DNA of 64,000 nt from assembly GCA_017416465.1 (NCBI GenBank), contig JAFQCK010000146.1:62001-126000 (forward strand). Direction: 5' to 3'. Origin of the DNA: Lachnospiraceae bacterium. Lineage in GTDB: Bacteria > Bacillota > Clostridia > Lachnospirales > Lachnospiraceae. The translations under genes were made by a program, and so were the position numbers. This document shows, piece after piece, positions 52,850 through 61,175 of this stretch (position 1 is the first letter of the stretch; every line of letters begins with the position of its first letter). Under the pieces are notes generated by a model. The model worked only from the letters and a program-made list of their open reading frames with translations. It was not told the origin of the DNA and searched no databases.

Positions 52850-53677
52850 TTATTCCAACTCCAATTTTTTCGATAACATATGGTTAGTAATAAAGAAACA
52901 AACTCCAATCATAATAAATAATACAATCATTGTATATAGCATTATAAAATTAGCAGTTCCGCATACCGTACTGACTACTTCTTTTACACTATCAGCTTTT
53001 GCTACATTAACCTCAAACGTTTCAAGTTTATCCAGATAGCCCGGCATCAAATACATCAATGTACTGGTAACCATACTTAATCCGTAATTTAATACAAAAT
53101 AAAACATTACTGCTCCCGCAATTTTATGCTTACGAAACATCTGGCCTAATGAAAGCGCAGCTGAATACATTAAAAGATTTGCAAACGCCTGTAATATACA
53201 AAGAACTATTCCAATTACTATCGAACTGATTAATACCGGATAATCTCCAACAACACCAACAGCCTTTTCAATAATTTCCATTATATCGCCAAATTCTTCA
53301 GTACCAACAAAATATAGCGCAAGTGATGCAATCATCATAATTAAACTTAAAATCATCCAAACCGAATATGTTGTTATTTTAGCTACAATATGTTCCCAGG
53401 TTTTGACAGGTATTGTGTGAGTCAGATATGCCTCATCCTTCATCATCTTATGATAAAATCTTATCATTACAATTATTGTAACAGCAAGAGATAAACCAAA
53501 TATAGATATAAAATATACTATATTAAGAAATACACCAATTACCTCTGAGATAATATTGTCAAATGGTAATATCAAACTAAATCTCGATATCAATGTAAGT
53601 AAAATAAATGCTCCATATAATATACCAAATAATTTATAAGTTTCTTTAAATTCATGTTTAATTAATTTTCCTAACAT
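52850..53677 (-). CDS. ABC transporter permease of a GntR(YtrA)-regulated operon
   Basis: The 275-residue protein has six membrane helices. MLGKLIKHEFKETYKLFGIL is the typical cytosolic start of these permeases, and FYHKMMKDEAYLTHTIPVKT is the conserved cytosolic loop in which KxxxxDEAYLTHTLPV recurs among ABC-2 relatives. Overlaps the ATPase stop by seven bases. Probably an antibiotic or envelope-stress efflux component; substrate unknown. Confidence 0.85.
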   Translation of the reverse strand: MLGKLIKHEFKETYKLFGILYGAFILLTLISRFSLILPFDNIISEVIGVFLNIVYFISIFGLSLAVTIIVMIRFYHKMMKDEAYLTHTIPVKTWEHIVAKITTYSVWMILSLIMMIASLALYFVGTEEFGDIMEIIEKAVGVVGDYPVLISSIVIGIVLCILQAFANLLMYSAALSLGQMFRKHKIAGAVMFYFVLNYGLSMVTSTLMYLMPGYLDKLETFEVNVAKADSVKEVVSTVCGTANFIMLYTMIVLFIMIGVCFFITNHMLSKKLELE

Positions 53678-54372
53678 CTGAATACCTCCCTAAATAAAGC
53701 ATCTACAGATTTTCCTTCAATTCTTCTAATCTCATCAACCGACTTATGTAATCTTAATTCGCCATCATGTATAAAAATAACATCATCCAACACCTGCTCT
53801 ATGTCAGTAATTAAATGTGTCGAAATTACGACTGTTGCCTCAGGGTTATAATTATTAATAATTGTATTTAATATATAATCTCTTGCTGCCGGATCAACGC
53901 CTCCAATCGGCTCATCAAGTAAATAAAGCTTTGCGTTTCTGCTCATAACCAAAATAAGCTGAACCTTCTCCTTTGTTCCTTTAGACATCGTCTTTAATTT
54001 ATCTTTAGGATTTATTTTTAATGAACCTAACATATCAAATGCCTTATTTGCATCGAAGTCTTCATAAAAATCAGAAAAATACTCAATATAATCTACAGGT
54101 GTCATTGAATTATCAAGATATGTTCTCTCAGGAAGATAAGACACAATCTTTTTTGTTTCTATACCGACAGGATATCCATTAATTAATAATTCTCCTCCTG
54201 AAGGCTGTATAATTCCATTACACATTTTAATAAAAGTTGATTTTCCGCTCCCATTCGGACCAAGCAATCCTACAAGCTTTCCCTTTTCTATTTGTAAATT
54301 CATATGATTCACTGCCATTTTTTTACCATATGCTTTAGATAAATCTCTTGTTTCTAAAATCAATTCACTCAT
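53671..54372 (-). CDS. ABC transporter ATP-binding protein of the YtrA-type operon
   Basis: The 233-residue ATPase has Walker A GPNGSGKST (near 40), the signature-like SKGTKEKVQLILVMS, Walker B LYLLDEPIGGVDP and STHLITDIEQ. The LSGG motif is replaced by MSKGTK, as in YtrB/NatA-like ATPases. The start is ATG 54372; the longer frame to 54417 lacks a site. Middle gene of gntR-ATPase-permease. Confidence 0.9.
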   Translation of the reverse strand: MSELILETRDLSKAYGKKMAVNHMNLQIEKGKLVGLLGPNGSGKSTFIKMCNGIIQPSGGELLINGYPVGIETKKIVSYLPERTYLDNSMTPVDYIEYFSDFYEDFDANKAFDMLGSLKINPKDKLKTMSKGTKEKVQLILVMSRNAKLYLLDEPIGGVDPAARDYILNTIINNYNPEATVVISTHLITDIEQVLDDVIFIHDGELRLHKSVDEIRRIEGKSVDALFREVFRC

Positions 54373-54418
54373 TTTACCAACTGCCTTTCTAAAATAATTC
54401 AAGCTATTATTATTCAAA

Positions 54419-54778
54419 TCATACTAAAAACTTATTCATCATCTCTGCAATATCTTTTTTAGAATATCCCAGATTCTCCATTGTTTTTATAAATTCTTTA
54501 ATCTTATCCATTGCTATATTATTTCTTGTCCTTTCAATTAAATCTTTATCCTCTGTAATTAATCTGCCTGAGGTTCGTTGCGAATAAACAAGTCCCTCTC
54601 TCTCCAGCTCAAGCATCGCTCTTTGCATCGTATTAGGATTAACACCCGCTTCACTTGCAAACTCTCTAACAGATGGTAATCTCTCTCCCGGCTTATAAAA
54701 TCCTGAAATTATCATCATCTGTATCCGCTCAAGCAACTGAGTATAAATAGGTCTTTCATTATCAAATTCCCATGCCAC
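54419..54778 (-). CDS. GntR family regulator, YtrA subfamily
   Basis: The 119-residue protein has a GntR winged helix (WEFDNERPIYTQLLERIQMM, LPSVREFASEAGVNPNTMQR, AMLELEREGLVYSQRTSGR) and only a short helical tail (about 80-119), which defines YtrA. Such repressors control the ABC genes in their own operon. A perfect inverted repeat overlaps the -10 of its promoter. Confidence 0.9.
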   Translation of the reverse strand: MAWEFDNERPIYTQLLERIQMMIISGFYKPGERLPSVREFASEAGVNPNTMQRAMLELEREGLVYSQRTSGRLITEDKDLIERTRNNIAMDKIKEFIKTMENLGYSKKDIAEMMNKFLV

Positions 54779-54807
54779 TTAATCACTTCCTTTTACGCGT
54801 TGTATAG

Positions 54808-54829
54808 TTGTATTAATTACTTAATACAA
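54808..54829 (-). promoter_or_regulatory. Operator for the YtrA-type GntR regulator
   Basis: Perfect TTGTATTAA-N4-TTAATACAA palindrome overlapping the 3' end of the -10 element. Placement predicts repression of the operon by the GntR protein. Confidence 0.7.
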
Positions 54830-54856
54830 TATAACACCCATTTTCTCTTCTGTCAA
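54828..54856 (-). promoter_or_regulatory. Promoter of the GntR-ABC operon
   Basis: Perfect TTGACA, 17-base spacer, TATATT on the minus strand, 50 bases before the GntR start. Confidence 0.8.
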
Positions 54857-54907
54857 GCTTTTTTTATATTTATTCAATTTTTGCTCATAGCTGCATTGTT
54901 ACACAAA

Positions 54908-54948
54908 AAAGCAGCTCGAAAATATTTAAAACATTCTCAAGCTACTAA
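54908..54948 (-). terminator. Terminator after the chemoreceptor/DUF951 pair
   Basis: On the minus strand AGTAGCTTGA pairs with TCGAGCTGCT (G-U pairs), followed by TTTTTT. It lies 33 bases past the DUF951 stop. Confidence 0.8.
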
Positions 54949-54980
54949 TTAAACTATCTACTATTTTTCAAATACTATAA

Positions 54981-55160
54981 TTATTTATCTCTTAATCCTC
55001 TACAATTTTTTTCAACCAAACTTCTTGATAACATGACTTGGTGTTCACATCCTAAACACTTTAATCTAAAATCAGCTCCAACTCTCAGTATCTCCCATTC
55101 AAAACTTCCACAAGGATGTTTTTTCTTTAGCTTTACTATCTGTCCAACCTGAAAGTCCAT
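54981..55160 (-). CDS. DUF951 family small protein
   Basis: The 59-residue protein begins MDFQVGQIVKLKKKHPCGSF and continues EWEILRVGADFRLKC, LGCEHQVMLSRS. This is the DUF951 pattern, with the HPCG motif, the RVGAD stretch and a CxxC pair, suggesting a small zinc-binding beta-barrel. AAAGGAG lies eleven bases before ATG. It is 38 bases downstream of the chemoreceptor gene and before the terminator, hence co-transcribed. Function unknown; often encoded near ribosome or chromosome-partition genes. Confidence 0.85.
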   Translation of the reverse strand: MDFQVGQIVKLKKKHPCGSFEWEILRVGADFRLKCLGCEHQVMLSRSLVEKNCRGLRDK

Positions 55161-55198
55161 AAATTTTATTCTCCTTTAAGTCACATATCAATATTTTC

Positions 55199-56623
55199 TT
55201 ATACTATCACAATATCTTTATTAATCAATTCTTTTGATAATTCTTTCAAATTATTCATAGTTGTAAACATATCCTGTACATCAACTTCCAACTGATTATA
55301 TACATTCTTAGCAGAATATGAATCACCAGCCTCAAGATAATCAATTATCTCTACTGCCTGTTTATGTATCGCAACATTCTTTGCTCCAAGATCTTCCCAT
55401 AAAGGAACCAACTGTTCTGCAACAGGCTTTGTAAAATTATAAAAATGTCCAAATCCACTCTTAGTAGGATCAGTCTGAATAGGCAATACCTCTCCATCAG
55501 AAACCATTGTCTTAACAGCATCTTTCCAGCCTTCAAGCACATCTTTAACTATATCCAAAGAACTAATAAATGTTTCGCCATCAATTTTATAAAATTCATC
55601 TTTAACTATATCCGAAATACTTGCACTGGCTTCCTTTAATATATCTTCAACTGCAAAAATCGGTTTAATTGCACTTGACAATCCATCACTTACTTTTGCC
55701 AATACACCGGACTTAGCTGTTAATGTATCAATCTGTTCGTCAAGATTTGTCATCTGCGATTCAACAACATTTACCGAACTGCTTATCTCCTCACTTGTAG
55801 CTGCTATTGTTGTAATAGCACCATTAATATTATTAAGGTTCTCTTTATTAGAACTGTTAATACCAATAACTGAAACAAGACTTGAATTAATGCTTTCTAA
55901 TGAAGATACAGTACTTTCAACACTTCTTGAACTCTTACTTGATGCTTCAGCAATATTTTCTACAAATATTCCCATATCACCTGTAAGAACCTTTGTCTGT
56001 TCTGCCAACTGTCTAATCTCTTCTGCAACTACCGCAAAACCTCTACCATTCTCACCTGCTCTTGCTGCTTCAATAGATGCATTAAGTGCAAGAAGATTCG
56101 TCTGTGCCGAAATAGCATTGATACCTTCAATAACTTCATACATCTGCTGAATTACACCTAATAAGGTAGACATATCCTCCTTCATCTGTCCTGACTGCTT
56201 AATAGCTGTACCTGAAAGATTCATGATGGTATTAAGTTCAGTTTCACTCTCACCTATACCTTTTAAAATAAGATTGCAGCTCTCTGATACATGAGTTATT
56301 GAATGAGTCAAATCTTCATGTGCATTAGCAACATCACCTGCAACACTTGCTGTTGCTTCTGAAGTCTTACTTAAGTTTGATGCCAAAGTTGATAAATCAT
56401 CACTAATCACCTTGATATGATCCGCTTTATCAACTAAAGATGTATCGAGCGACCCCATCTTCATATTAGATGCTATAAGACTCTTAACAATAGTTCCAAA
56501 CTTCTTTCTTCCATTTAATAAACGACTGTATATATCTGCTAATTCCGGTGCAAGCTTACTTGCATCCAATTTCTCCATTCGTGCAACTGCACTAATCATT
56601 TTCACATGTACTTTCTTTGCCAT
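55199..56623 (-). CDS. Cytosolic methyl-accepting chemotaxis protein-like receptor
   Basis: The 474-residue protein has no membrane segment. Its coiled-coil signalling domain (about 60-320) contains the conserved hairpin tip [20 protein letters not shown] with [20 protein letters not shown]. The C-terminal part (330-474) has [20 protein letters not shown] and [10 protein letters not shown], a layout like the CZB zinc-binding domain but without its Cys. The N-terminal 55 residues are helical. It may sense an intracellular cue for CheA; no other che gene is in the window. Confidence 0.82.
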   Translation of the reverse strand: MAKKVHVKMISAVARMEKLDASKLAPELADIYSRLLNGRKKFGTIVKSLIASNMKMGSLDTSLVDKADHIKVISDDLSTLASNLSKTSEATASVAGDVANAHEDLTHSITHVSESCNLILKGIGESETELNTIMNLSGTAIKQSGQMKEDMSTLLGVIQQMYEVIEGINAISAQTNLLALNASIEAARAGENGRGFAVVAEEIRQLAEQTKVLTGDMGIFVENIAEASSKSSRSVESTVSSLESINSSLVSVIGINSSNKENLNNINGAITTIAATSEEISSSVNVVESQMTNLDEQIDTLTAKSGVLAKVSDGLSSAIKPIFAVEDILKEASASISDIVKDEFYKIDGETFISSLDIVKDVLEGWKDAVKTMVSDGEVLPIQTDPTKSGFGHFYNFTKPVAEQLVPLWEDLGAKNVAIHKQAVEIIDYLEAGDSYSAKNVYNQLEVDVQDMFTTMNNLKELSKELINKDIVIV

Positions 56624-56678
56624 GTCCGCCCTCCGTCTATACTATTTTTTTGGTAACATTCACGTAAAATATAGAATT

Positions 56679-56707
56679 ATTATACAACAATTTAGTAATT
56701 TTAACAA
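56679..56707 (-). promoter_or_regulatory. Promoter candidate of the chemoreceptor gene
   Basis: TTGTTA, 17-base spacer, TATAAT on the minus strand, 56 bases before the start codon. Confidence 0.55.
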
Positions 56708-56878
56708 TAGTATAATCAACAAAACTTACTCATTTATCCCCTATACATTTCCCTTTAAAACGACGAAATATCGTACCAAATTTAACCTACATTCTTATAT
56801 CTTTTTTTTAAAAACAATTTAATTATAATAAAATCAATCATTGTTATTACTTAAATCTTACGAAAGAAGGAAATACTT

Positions 56879-57199
56879 TTGACAGAAAGCATTATATTGG
56901 ACAAAATAAAAGTACTCTGTGCAGAAAATAATTTTTCATTATATAAGCTATCAAAAGAATCAGGTGTTCCTCTTTCAACGATAACCAGTCTTTTTTCTAA
57001 TGGCAGTTTTCCTTCTATCCCGACTTTATTAAAAATTTGTACTGCTTTCCATATAACTCTAAGCGACTTTTTTTTATTAGAAGAAACTCCTGAATATATT
57101 CTTGAAGAACATAGGATACTAATCAATAAATACGAAACACTCAATATAACACAAAAACAATATCTGGATGCGTATATCAGTGGACTATTGTTCCACTAA
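56879..57199 (+). CDS. Small XRE-type HTH regulator, first of a pair
   Basis: The 106-residue protein has a Cro/C1 HTH (about 8-62: LCAENNFSLYKLSKESGVPL, STITSLFSNGSFPSIPTLLK). A short helical C-terminal tail (70-106) contains KYETLNITQKQYLDAYISGL. The start is TTG 56879, seven bases after AAGGA. Paralogous to the next gene. A short terminator separates them. Targets unknown. Confidence 0.8.
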   Translation: MTESIILDKIKVLCAENNFSLYKLSKESGVPLSTITSLFSNGSFPSIPTLLKICTAFHITLSDFFLLEETPEYILEEHRILINKYETLNITQKQYLDAYISGLLFH

Positions 57200-57205
57200 C
57201 GCCAT

Positions 57206-57240
57206 AAAAATGGGTTTAGTTTTCAACACCCATTTTTACA
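57206..57240 (+). terminator. Terminator of the first small XRE gene
   Basis: Stem AAAAATGGGT with ACCCATTTTT seven bases past the stop. Confidence 0.75.
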
Positions 57241-57307
57241 CCTAATAATGAGATTTTCAAAGTGCTAAACTTTACTTTAAAGAGTTTGATTTCGGAGGAT
57301 TACTATA

Positions 57308-57652
57308 ATGAAGGATATTGAAAATATTGATACTTTAGCAAAGATAAAAGACATATGCGATAAACAGAATTGGTCTGTATACAAACTTGCTAAAGAAAGT
57401 GATATCCCTTATTCAAGCCTTAACAATATGTTTTTAAGAAATACTCAGCCCACAGTAACTACATTATACAAATTATGTAGAGGTTTAAATATTACCATGT
57501 CTGAGTTCTTTTCCGATGTTGATACAAATGTAATCTCTTTAAACTCTGAAACACGAAATATGCTTGAATTATATAACCGCCTTCCTCCGTCAAAACAAGG
57601 TATGGCGAGAGCATATATTTACGGACTTGCTGATGAGGAATTAACTCACTAA
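57308..57652 (+). CDS. Small XRE-type HTH regulator, second of a pair
   Basis: The 114-residue protein resembles its upstream neighbour: ICDKQNWSVYKLAKESDIPY, SSLNNMFLRNTQPTVTTLYK, then NITMSEFFSD and a tail YNRLPPSKQGMARAYIYGL. The shared layout shows a tandem duplication with marked divergence. GGAGGATTACTATA precedes ATG. Confidence 0.82.
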   Translation: MKDIENIDTLAKIKDICDKQNWSVYKLAKESDIPYSSLNNMFLRNTQPTVTTLYKLCRGLNITMSEFFSDVDTNVISLNSETRNMLELYNRLPPSKQGMARAYIYGLADEELTH

Positions 57653-57666
57653 TATTTATCAAATAC

Positions 57667-57702
57667 AAAAAAACTCGCAAACATTATGTTTACGAGTTTT
57701 TA
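57667..57702 (+). terminator. Terminator of the second XRE gene, probably bidirectional with tRNA-Cys
   Basis: Stem AAAAACTCGcAAAC with GTTTaCGAGTTTTT; T-rich on both strands. It also lies just downstream of the minus-strand tRNA. Confidence 0.75.
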
Positions 57703-57713
57703 ATTATATATAG

Positions 57714-57784
57714 AGGCGCGAGCCGGATTTGAACCGGCGATAACGGTGTTGCAGACCGGGGCCTTACCACTTGGCGATCGCGCC
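57714..57784 (-). tRNA. tRNA-Cys (GCA)
   Basis: The 71-base cloverleaf has acceptor arms GGCGCGA and TCGCGCC, T arm GCCGG-TTCAAAT-CCGGC, anticodon loop CTGCAAC with GCA, and U as discriminator base. The 3' CCA is not encoded. The first anticodon-stem pair is mismatched (C-U). It has a strong promoter 33 bases upstream. Confidence 0.95.
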
Positions 57785-57816
57785 TTACTTAACTGCTATT
57801 TTTCAACAGCTATTTA

Positions 57817-57845
57817 ATTATAGCAATGAGTGTTTATTTCGTCAA
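57817..57845 (-). promoter_or_regulatory. Promoter of tRNA-Cys
   Basis: TTGACG, 17-base spacer, TATAAT on the minus strand, 33 bases before the mature tRNA. Confidence 0.8.
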
Positions 57846-57902
57846 GTACTTTTTTATTATTTCTTTCAACTCTATTTCAAAAATATATTTTAGCTAAGTA
57901 TT

Positions 57903-58598
57903 TTAAAACGTCTGCATCAGATTTAGTAATAAATTATTATTATAAATAAAATTAAGAATTTCATTAGAACTGATTGCTTCAAGAATATTACTTCCCATAG
58001 CAGTTGCACCCAATGCTGTCACCACTATTGCTGCAATCCATATTACTATTATACCCTCTGCAAGACCTATTATACCACCAAGTGTTTTATTAACAGTTCT
58101 TATAATAGGTAGTCTGGTAATCAAATTGGCAACCGTTATGATAACTCTCAAAAGTATTCTTATAGCTATAAAAAGAATCATCATCGCCAAAGAACTAATT
58201 AAAATATCAGTAAGTGCTTTCGCTATATATTCACTAAACGATTCAACTCCCATATTAAGTCTTATATCCGCCGTATTATTCTTTATTAATTTTTCTCTTA
58301 TTGAAGAAGGCAGCTTCAACTCATTAATGGAATCTTTTTGGAGTTCAATGCTTGCCATATCCATCTCTTTTTCTATGTATTTATCAACATATTTTTCCAT
58401 CTTTGAATTAATTTTATCATCTATTTTTGTATTATCTTTAATAAAATTCTCAAGTGGTTTTGCAAGCATTAAAGACAGCACAAAAGCCACTAATGACATT
58501 GCAAGCGATAATGTAATAAATACAAAACCTTTTTTACATCCATACATGTACATTATAAATAAAAATATAATTACTCCAATCAGTATAGCAATATCCAT
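57903..58598 (-). CDS. CvpA family membrane protein
   Basis: The 231-residue protein has four membrane helices: N-terminal IAILIGVIIFLFIMYMYGCK and KGFVFITLSLAMSLVAFVLS, then a Lys/Glu-rich loop (60-115), then two helices around 130-150 and 175-195 with GGIIGLAEGIIVIWIAAIVV. The pattern follows CvpA/YshB, linked to colicin V production and envelope maintenance. Last gene of the 57.9-62.3 kb membrane cluster. Confidence 0.75.
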   Translation of the reverse strand: MDIAILIGVIIFLFIMYMYGCKKGFVFITLSLAMSLVAFVLSLMLAKPLENFIKDNTKIDDKINSKMEKYVDKYIEKEMDMASIELQKDSINELKLPSSIREKLIKNNTADIRLNMGVESFSEYIAKALTDILISSLAMMILFIAIRILLRVIITVANLITRLPIIRTVNKTLGGIIGLAEGIIVIWIAAIVVTALGATAMGSNILEAISSNEILNFIYNNNLLLNLMQTF

Positions 58599-58625
58599 AT
58601 CCTTGGTATTCCTTTCCGCCAGGCA

Positions 58626-59765
58626 TTATTTTAGTTCAATTTCTTCTATCGCAGTATCTCCTGCAATAATAAACATATCGTCTTTTATAGGAATTAATGA
58701 ATTAATCTTTTTTTCAAATGTATAATTAAATCTCTCTTTTCCCGTAAAAGAATACATTCTACACATAGCTTCATCATACATAACTACATTTTCTCCTGCA
58801 AAAGCTATATCGTTATACTTAAAATCAATTGTCTTTGAAAATATCGATTTACCTTCTGTATCATATACCTTAAGAACCTGTGCATACGCAGAATCATTAC
58901 TGATATATACAATTCCAATATTATTCTCACTGAAAAATACCGACTGAATCTTATCTTCAAATTTTTCTTCATGAATAAGCTTCGGCTTCTGTTTAATATT
59001 GTAAATAGAAAACATATTGTCTCCCATAGCTACAACCGTACTATCATTAATAAAGCTTACTTCCGGAACTATCGTGTCTTTATACTGATTAAAACCACCA
59101 ACAATTCTATCAACTTCGTTTTCACCAACTGATGAATAGTTATAAAAAACCACCTTTGACTGTGCTGTTCCCTCTGATATCGCTAAATATGAAGCTACAA
59201 GTCTTGTAGAATCATCTGATATTGATATATCAATAGGATATCCATCACCTTCAAGTACTGTTCTTCCACTTACAAGACGAGCGCCCGATTTATCATAAAA
59301 TTCTATATAATTTGCAGTTCCATCATCTAACACTGCTGCAACTACTCCTTTATCTGACACATCAAGTCCAACTATCGGATAAGTAGACGTAATCTTTGAC
59401 AGGCTTCCATTTTTATCTATAAGATTAATCTCACTCGATTTTTTTTCGCCAATTACAACATATTCGTTGCTCACACTTACAATAGGTGCAATAATTGAAA
59501 TTGCTTTATTAAATATTTCTCTGCCTCCGGCATAATATGATATGCCATCTGTAGTATAGCCAATCATTCCATCCGCAAATTTCATATATTTGGTTTCAAT
59601 GCTTCCATCAATTTCCACACTGCTTTTCACTTCAAAGCTTTCAAATACCCTATTCTTTTCGCGGCTAATACTAACATATGCCACAACAATAATAGCTACT
59701 ATCAGTATGGCAGATATTATAATCGCTTTTCTTCTAAATATCATACTAAAAGAGAATTTGCTCAT
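58626..59765 (-). CDS. DUF5711-type membrane protein with beta-propeller-like ectodomain
   Basis: The 379-residue protein has one N-terminal membrane helix (about 14-33). The large C-terminal domain consists of repeating beta units of about 45 residues with VSNEYVVIGEKKSSEINLID, GVVAAVLDDGTANYIEFYD, STRLVASYLAISEG and NNIGIVYISNDSAYAQVLKV, like a beta-propeller. I associate this with the DUF5711 family of clostridia. Function unknown. It is flanked by CvpA and a LysM protein on the same strand, and the short gaps suggest an operon. Confidence 0.7.
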   Translation of the reverse strand: MSKFSFSMIFRRKAIIISAILIVAIIVVAYVSISREKNRVFESFEVKSSVEIDGSIETKYMKFADGMIGYTTDGISYYAGGREIFNKAISIIAPIVSVSNEYVVIGEKKSSEINLIDKNGSLSKITSTYPIVGLDVSDKGVVAAVLDDGTANYIEFYDKSGARLVSGRTVLEGDGYPIDISISDDSTRLVASYLAISEGTAQSKVVFYNYSSVGENEVDRIVGGFNQYKDTIVPEVSFINDSTVVAMGDNMFSIYNIKQKPKLIHEEKFEDKIQSVFFSENNIGIVYISNDSAYAQVLKVYDTEGKSIFSKTIDFKYNDIAFAGENVVMYDEAMCRMYSFTGKERFNYTFEKKINSLIPIKDDMFIIAGDTAIEEIELK

Positions 59766-59830
59766 TGTATCTTACCCTTTCTACTTACAGAAAATCTTCA
59801 CATTTGTTAAGTATATCACTATATAAAATA

Positions 59831-61057
59831 TTATGGAAGTAAAATTGTATCTCCCTCTTTTATAAAGTTTTCATTTTTTAAATTATTTAACTCCTTTATT
59901 TTTTCCACATTAGCCGAAGTTCCATACATTTTTATACTGATAGAATATAACGAATCTCCTGCCTTGACAACATACGTACCGGTTGTTTCTTTATTCGGAA
60001 CAACACTTGGTACTGCTTCACTCGTTTGCTGTTCATTATCAATTTTTTCTGTGGATGTTAATGCTTCTGTTGTTTCTTCAGAACTTAATTCCTTTGTTAT
60101 TTCTTCTTCGCTACTCATATCTTGTTCCACTTCTTTTTTCGTTGTAGCAATTTCAGGATTAGTTCCTACTTCTACAATTTCTACACTTGATGATACTTCT
60201 GTATTTTTATTATTTTCATTCTTACTTATTCCCGCCACAACAGATTTTAATTCCTGCATCTGTCCCGACGCATTCATAATTGCGATTGTTACCAGTAACA
60301 CAGCAATAATCATAAATGATGATGCAGAATATGCAAAAGTCGGTAATAACCTTTTTTCTTTCTCTATCTCATCACTTCTGTACAACAACTTATGTACTTT
60401 TGCATTTATAAAACGTTTTTTCGTCTGCTCATAATCTTTTGGAACTTCACTTACTTCTTCGTTCATTACCATATAGGACTGCATATCCTCATTTTTCTCA
60501 TAATAAATAAAATGTCCCCCACATTTTTTCATTCCACCGTCACTATAATAATAGAATGAATCCTCACATTCTATTCTATCAAGAACAAAACATATCCTAT
60601 CGTTTCCCGCAAAATTATCCAGATGCATTTTTTGAATCTGTAACATATCATTTTCCAGCATTCCCGGCAATGATACAAACCATCCAAGAATTTCTACTTC
60701 TTCAAAATACATCTTTATTTCTTCGTACATTCCTGTCCAAACTTTATCGTCAAATATAACCTCTGTATCCAATACCGGCTTTGCAAGAACTGTTCCTTTC
60801 ACAAAAAAATATGTATAACCGTTACTTTTTTTAACATCACCAAGCAAAACTCCATATCGTAAATTATTACTGTTAAAATGCTTGATATATGTCATTACAA
60901 AATCTTCAACGTATATTTTTATATCTCCCGGTGAATAGTTTCCTGAACCATTTTCACTTAAAACACAGTCTCCAATCTGTCTTACATTCTTAGGAAGCTT
61001 AAGTTCTTCCTCTTTTGTAGTAACTTCTTTTTCTCCCTGATAAATAACCTCAATCAA
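59831..61057 (-). CDS. Degenerate JAMM/MPN-like domain, membrane helix and LysM protein
   Basis: The 408-residue protein begins at TTG 61057, seven bases from GGGAG. The N-terminal region (about 45-190) reads like a JAMM/MPN domain: IYVEDFVMTYIKHFNSNNLR, GVLLGDVKK, FFVKGTVLAKP, ILGWFVSLPGMLENDMLQIQ, CFVLDRI. The H-x-H of active JAMM enzymes is replaced by VSL, so metal binding is lost. A membrane helix lies near 245-265, an acidic Ser/Thr/Glu linker near 290-355, and a LysM domain at the end (YVVKAGDSLYSISIKMYGTS). The cytosolic fold may bind a partner while LysM grips the wall. Confidence 0.65.
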   Translation of the reverse strand: MIEVIYQGEKEVTTKEEELKLPKNVRQIGDCVLSENGSGNYSPGDIKIYVEDFVMTYIKHFNSNNLRYGVLLGDVKKSNGYTYFFVKGTVLAKPVLDTEVIFDDKVWTGMYEEIKMYFEEVEILGWFVSLPGMLENDMLQIQKMHLDNFAGNDRICFVLDRIECEDSFYYYSDGGMKKCGGHFIYYEKNEDMQSYMVMNEEVSEVPKDYEQTKKRFINAKVHKLLYRSDEIEKEKRLLPTFAYSASSFMIIAVLLVTIAIMNASGQMQELKSVVAGISKNENNKNTEVSSSVEIVEVGTNPEIATTKKEVEQDMSSEEEITKELSSEETTEALTSTEKIDNEQQTSEAVPSVVPNKETTGTYVVKAGDSLYSISIKMYGTSANVEKIKELNNLKNENFIKEGDTILLP

Positions 61058-61175
61058 CTTTTATCTCCCTTTCTTTATTAATTTTCGGTTATTGTATCAT
61101 ATTATCCATAATATGTATGTCGTTTTATATACGTTTATCAAAAAAGTTTTCTACAAAATATTTCAATTATTCCTA

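Noticed and set aside
58126-58725. 199-codon plus-strand frame opposite the CvpA gene
   Set aside because: Antisense shadow; no ribosome site and the cvpA frame has a clear membrane topology.
59964-60434. 156-codon plus-strand frame opposite the LysM gene
   Set aside because: Shadow of the repetitive Ser/Thr/Glu linker on the other strand.
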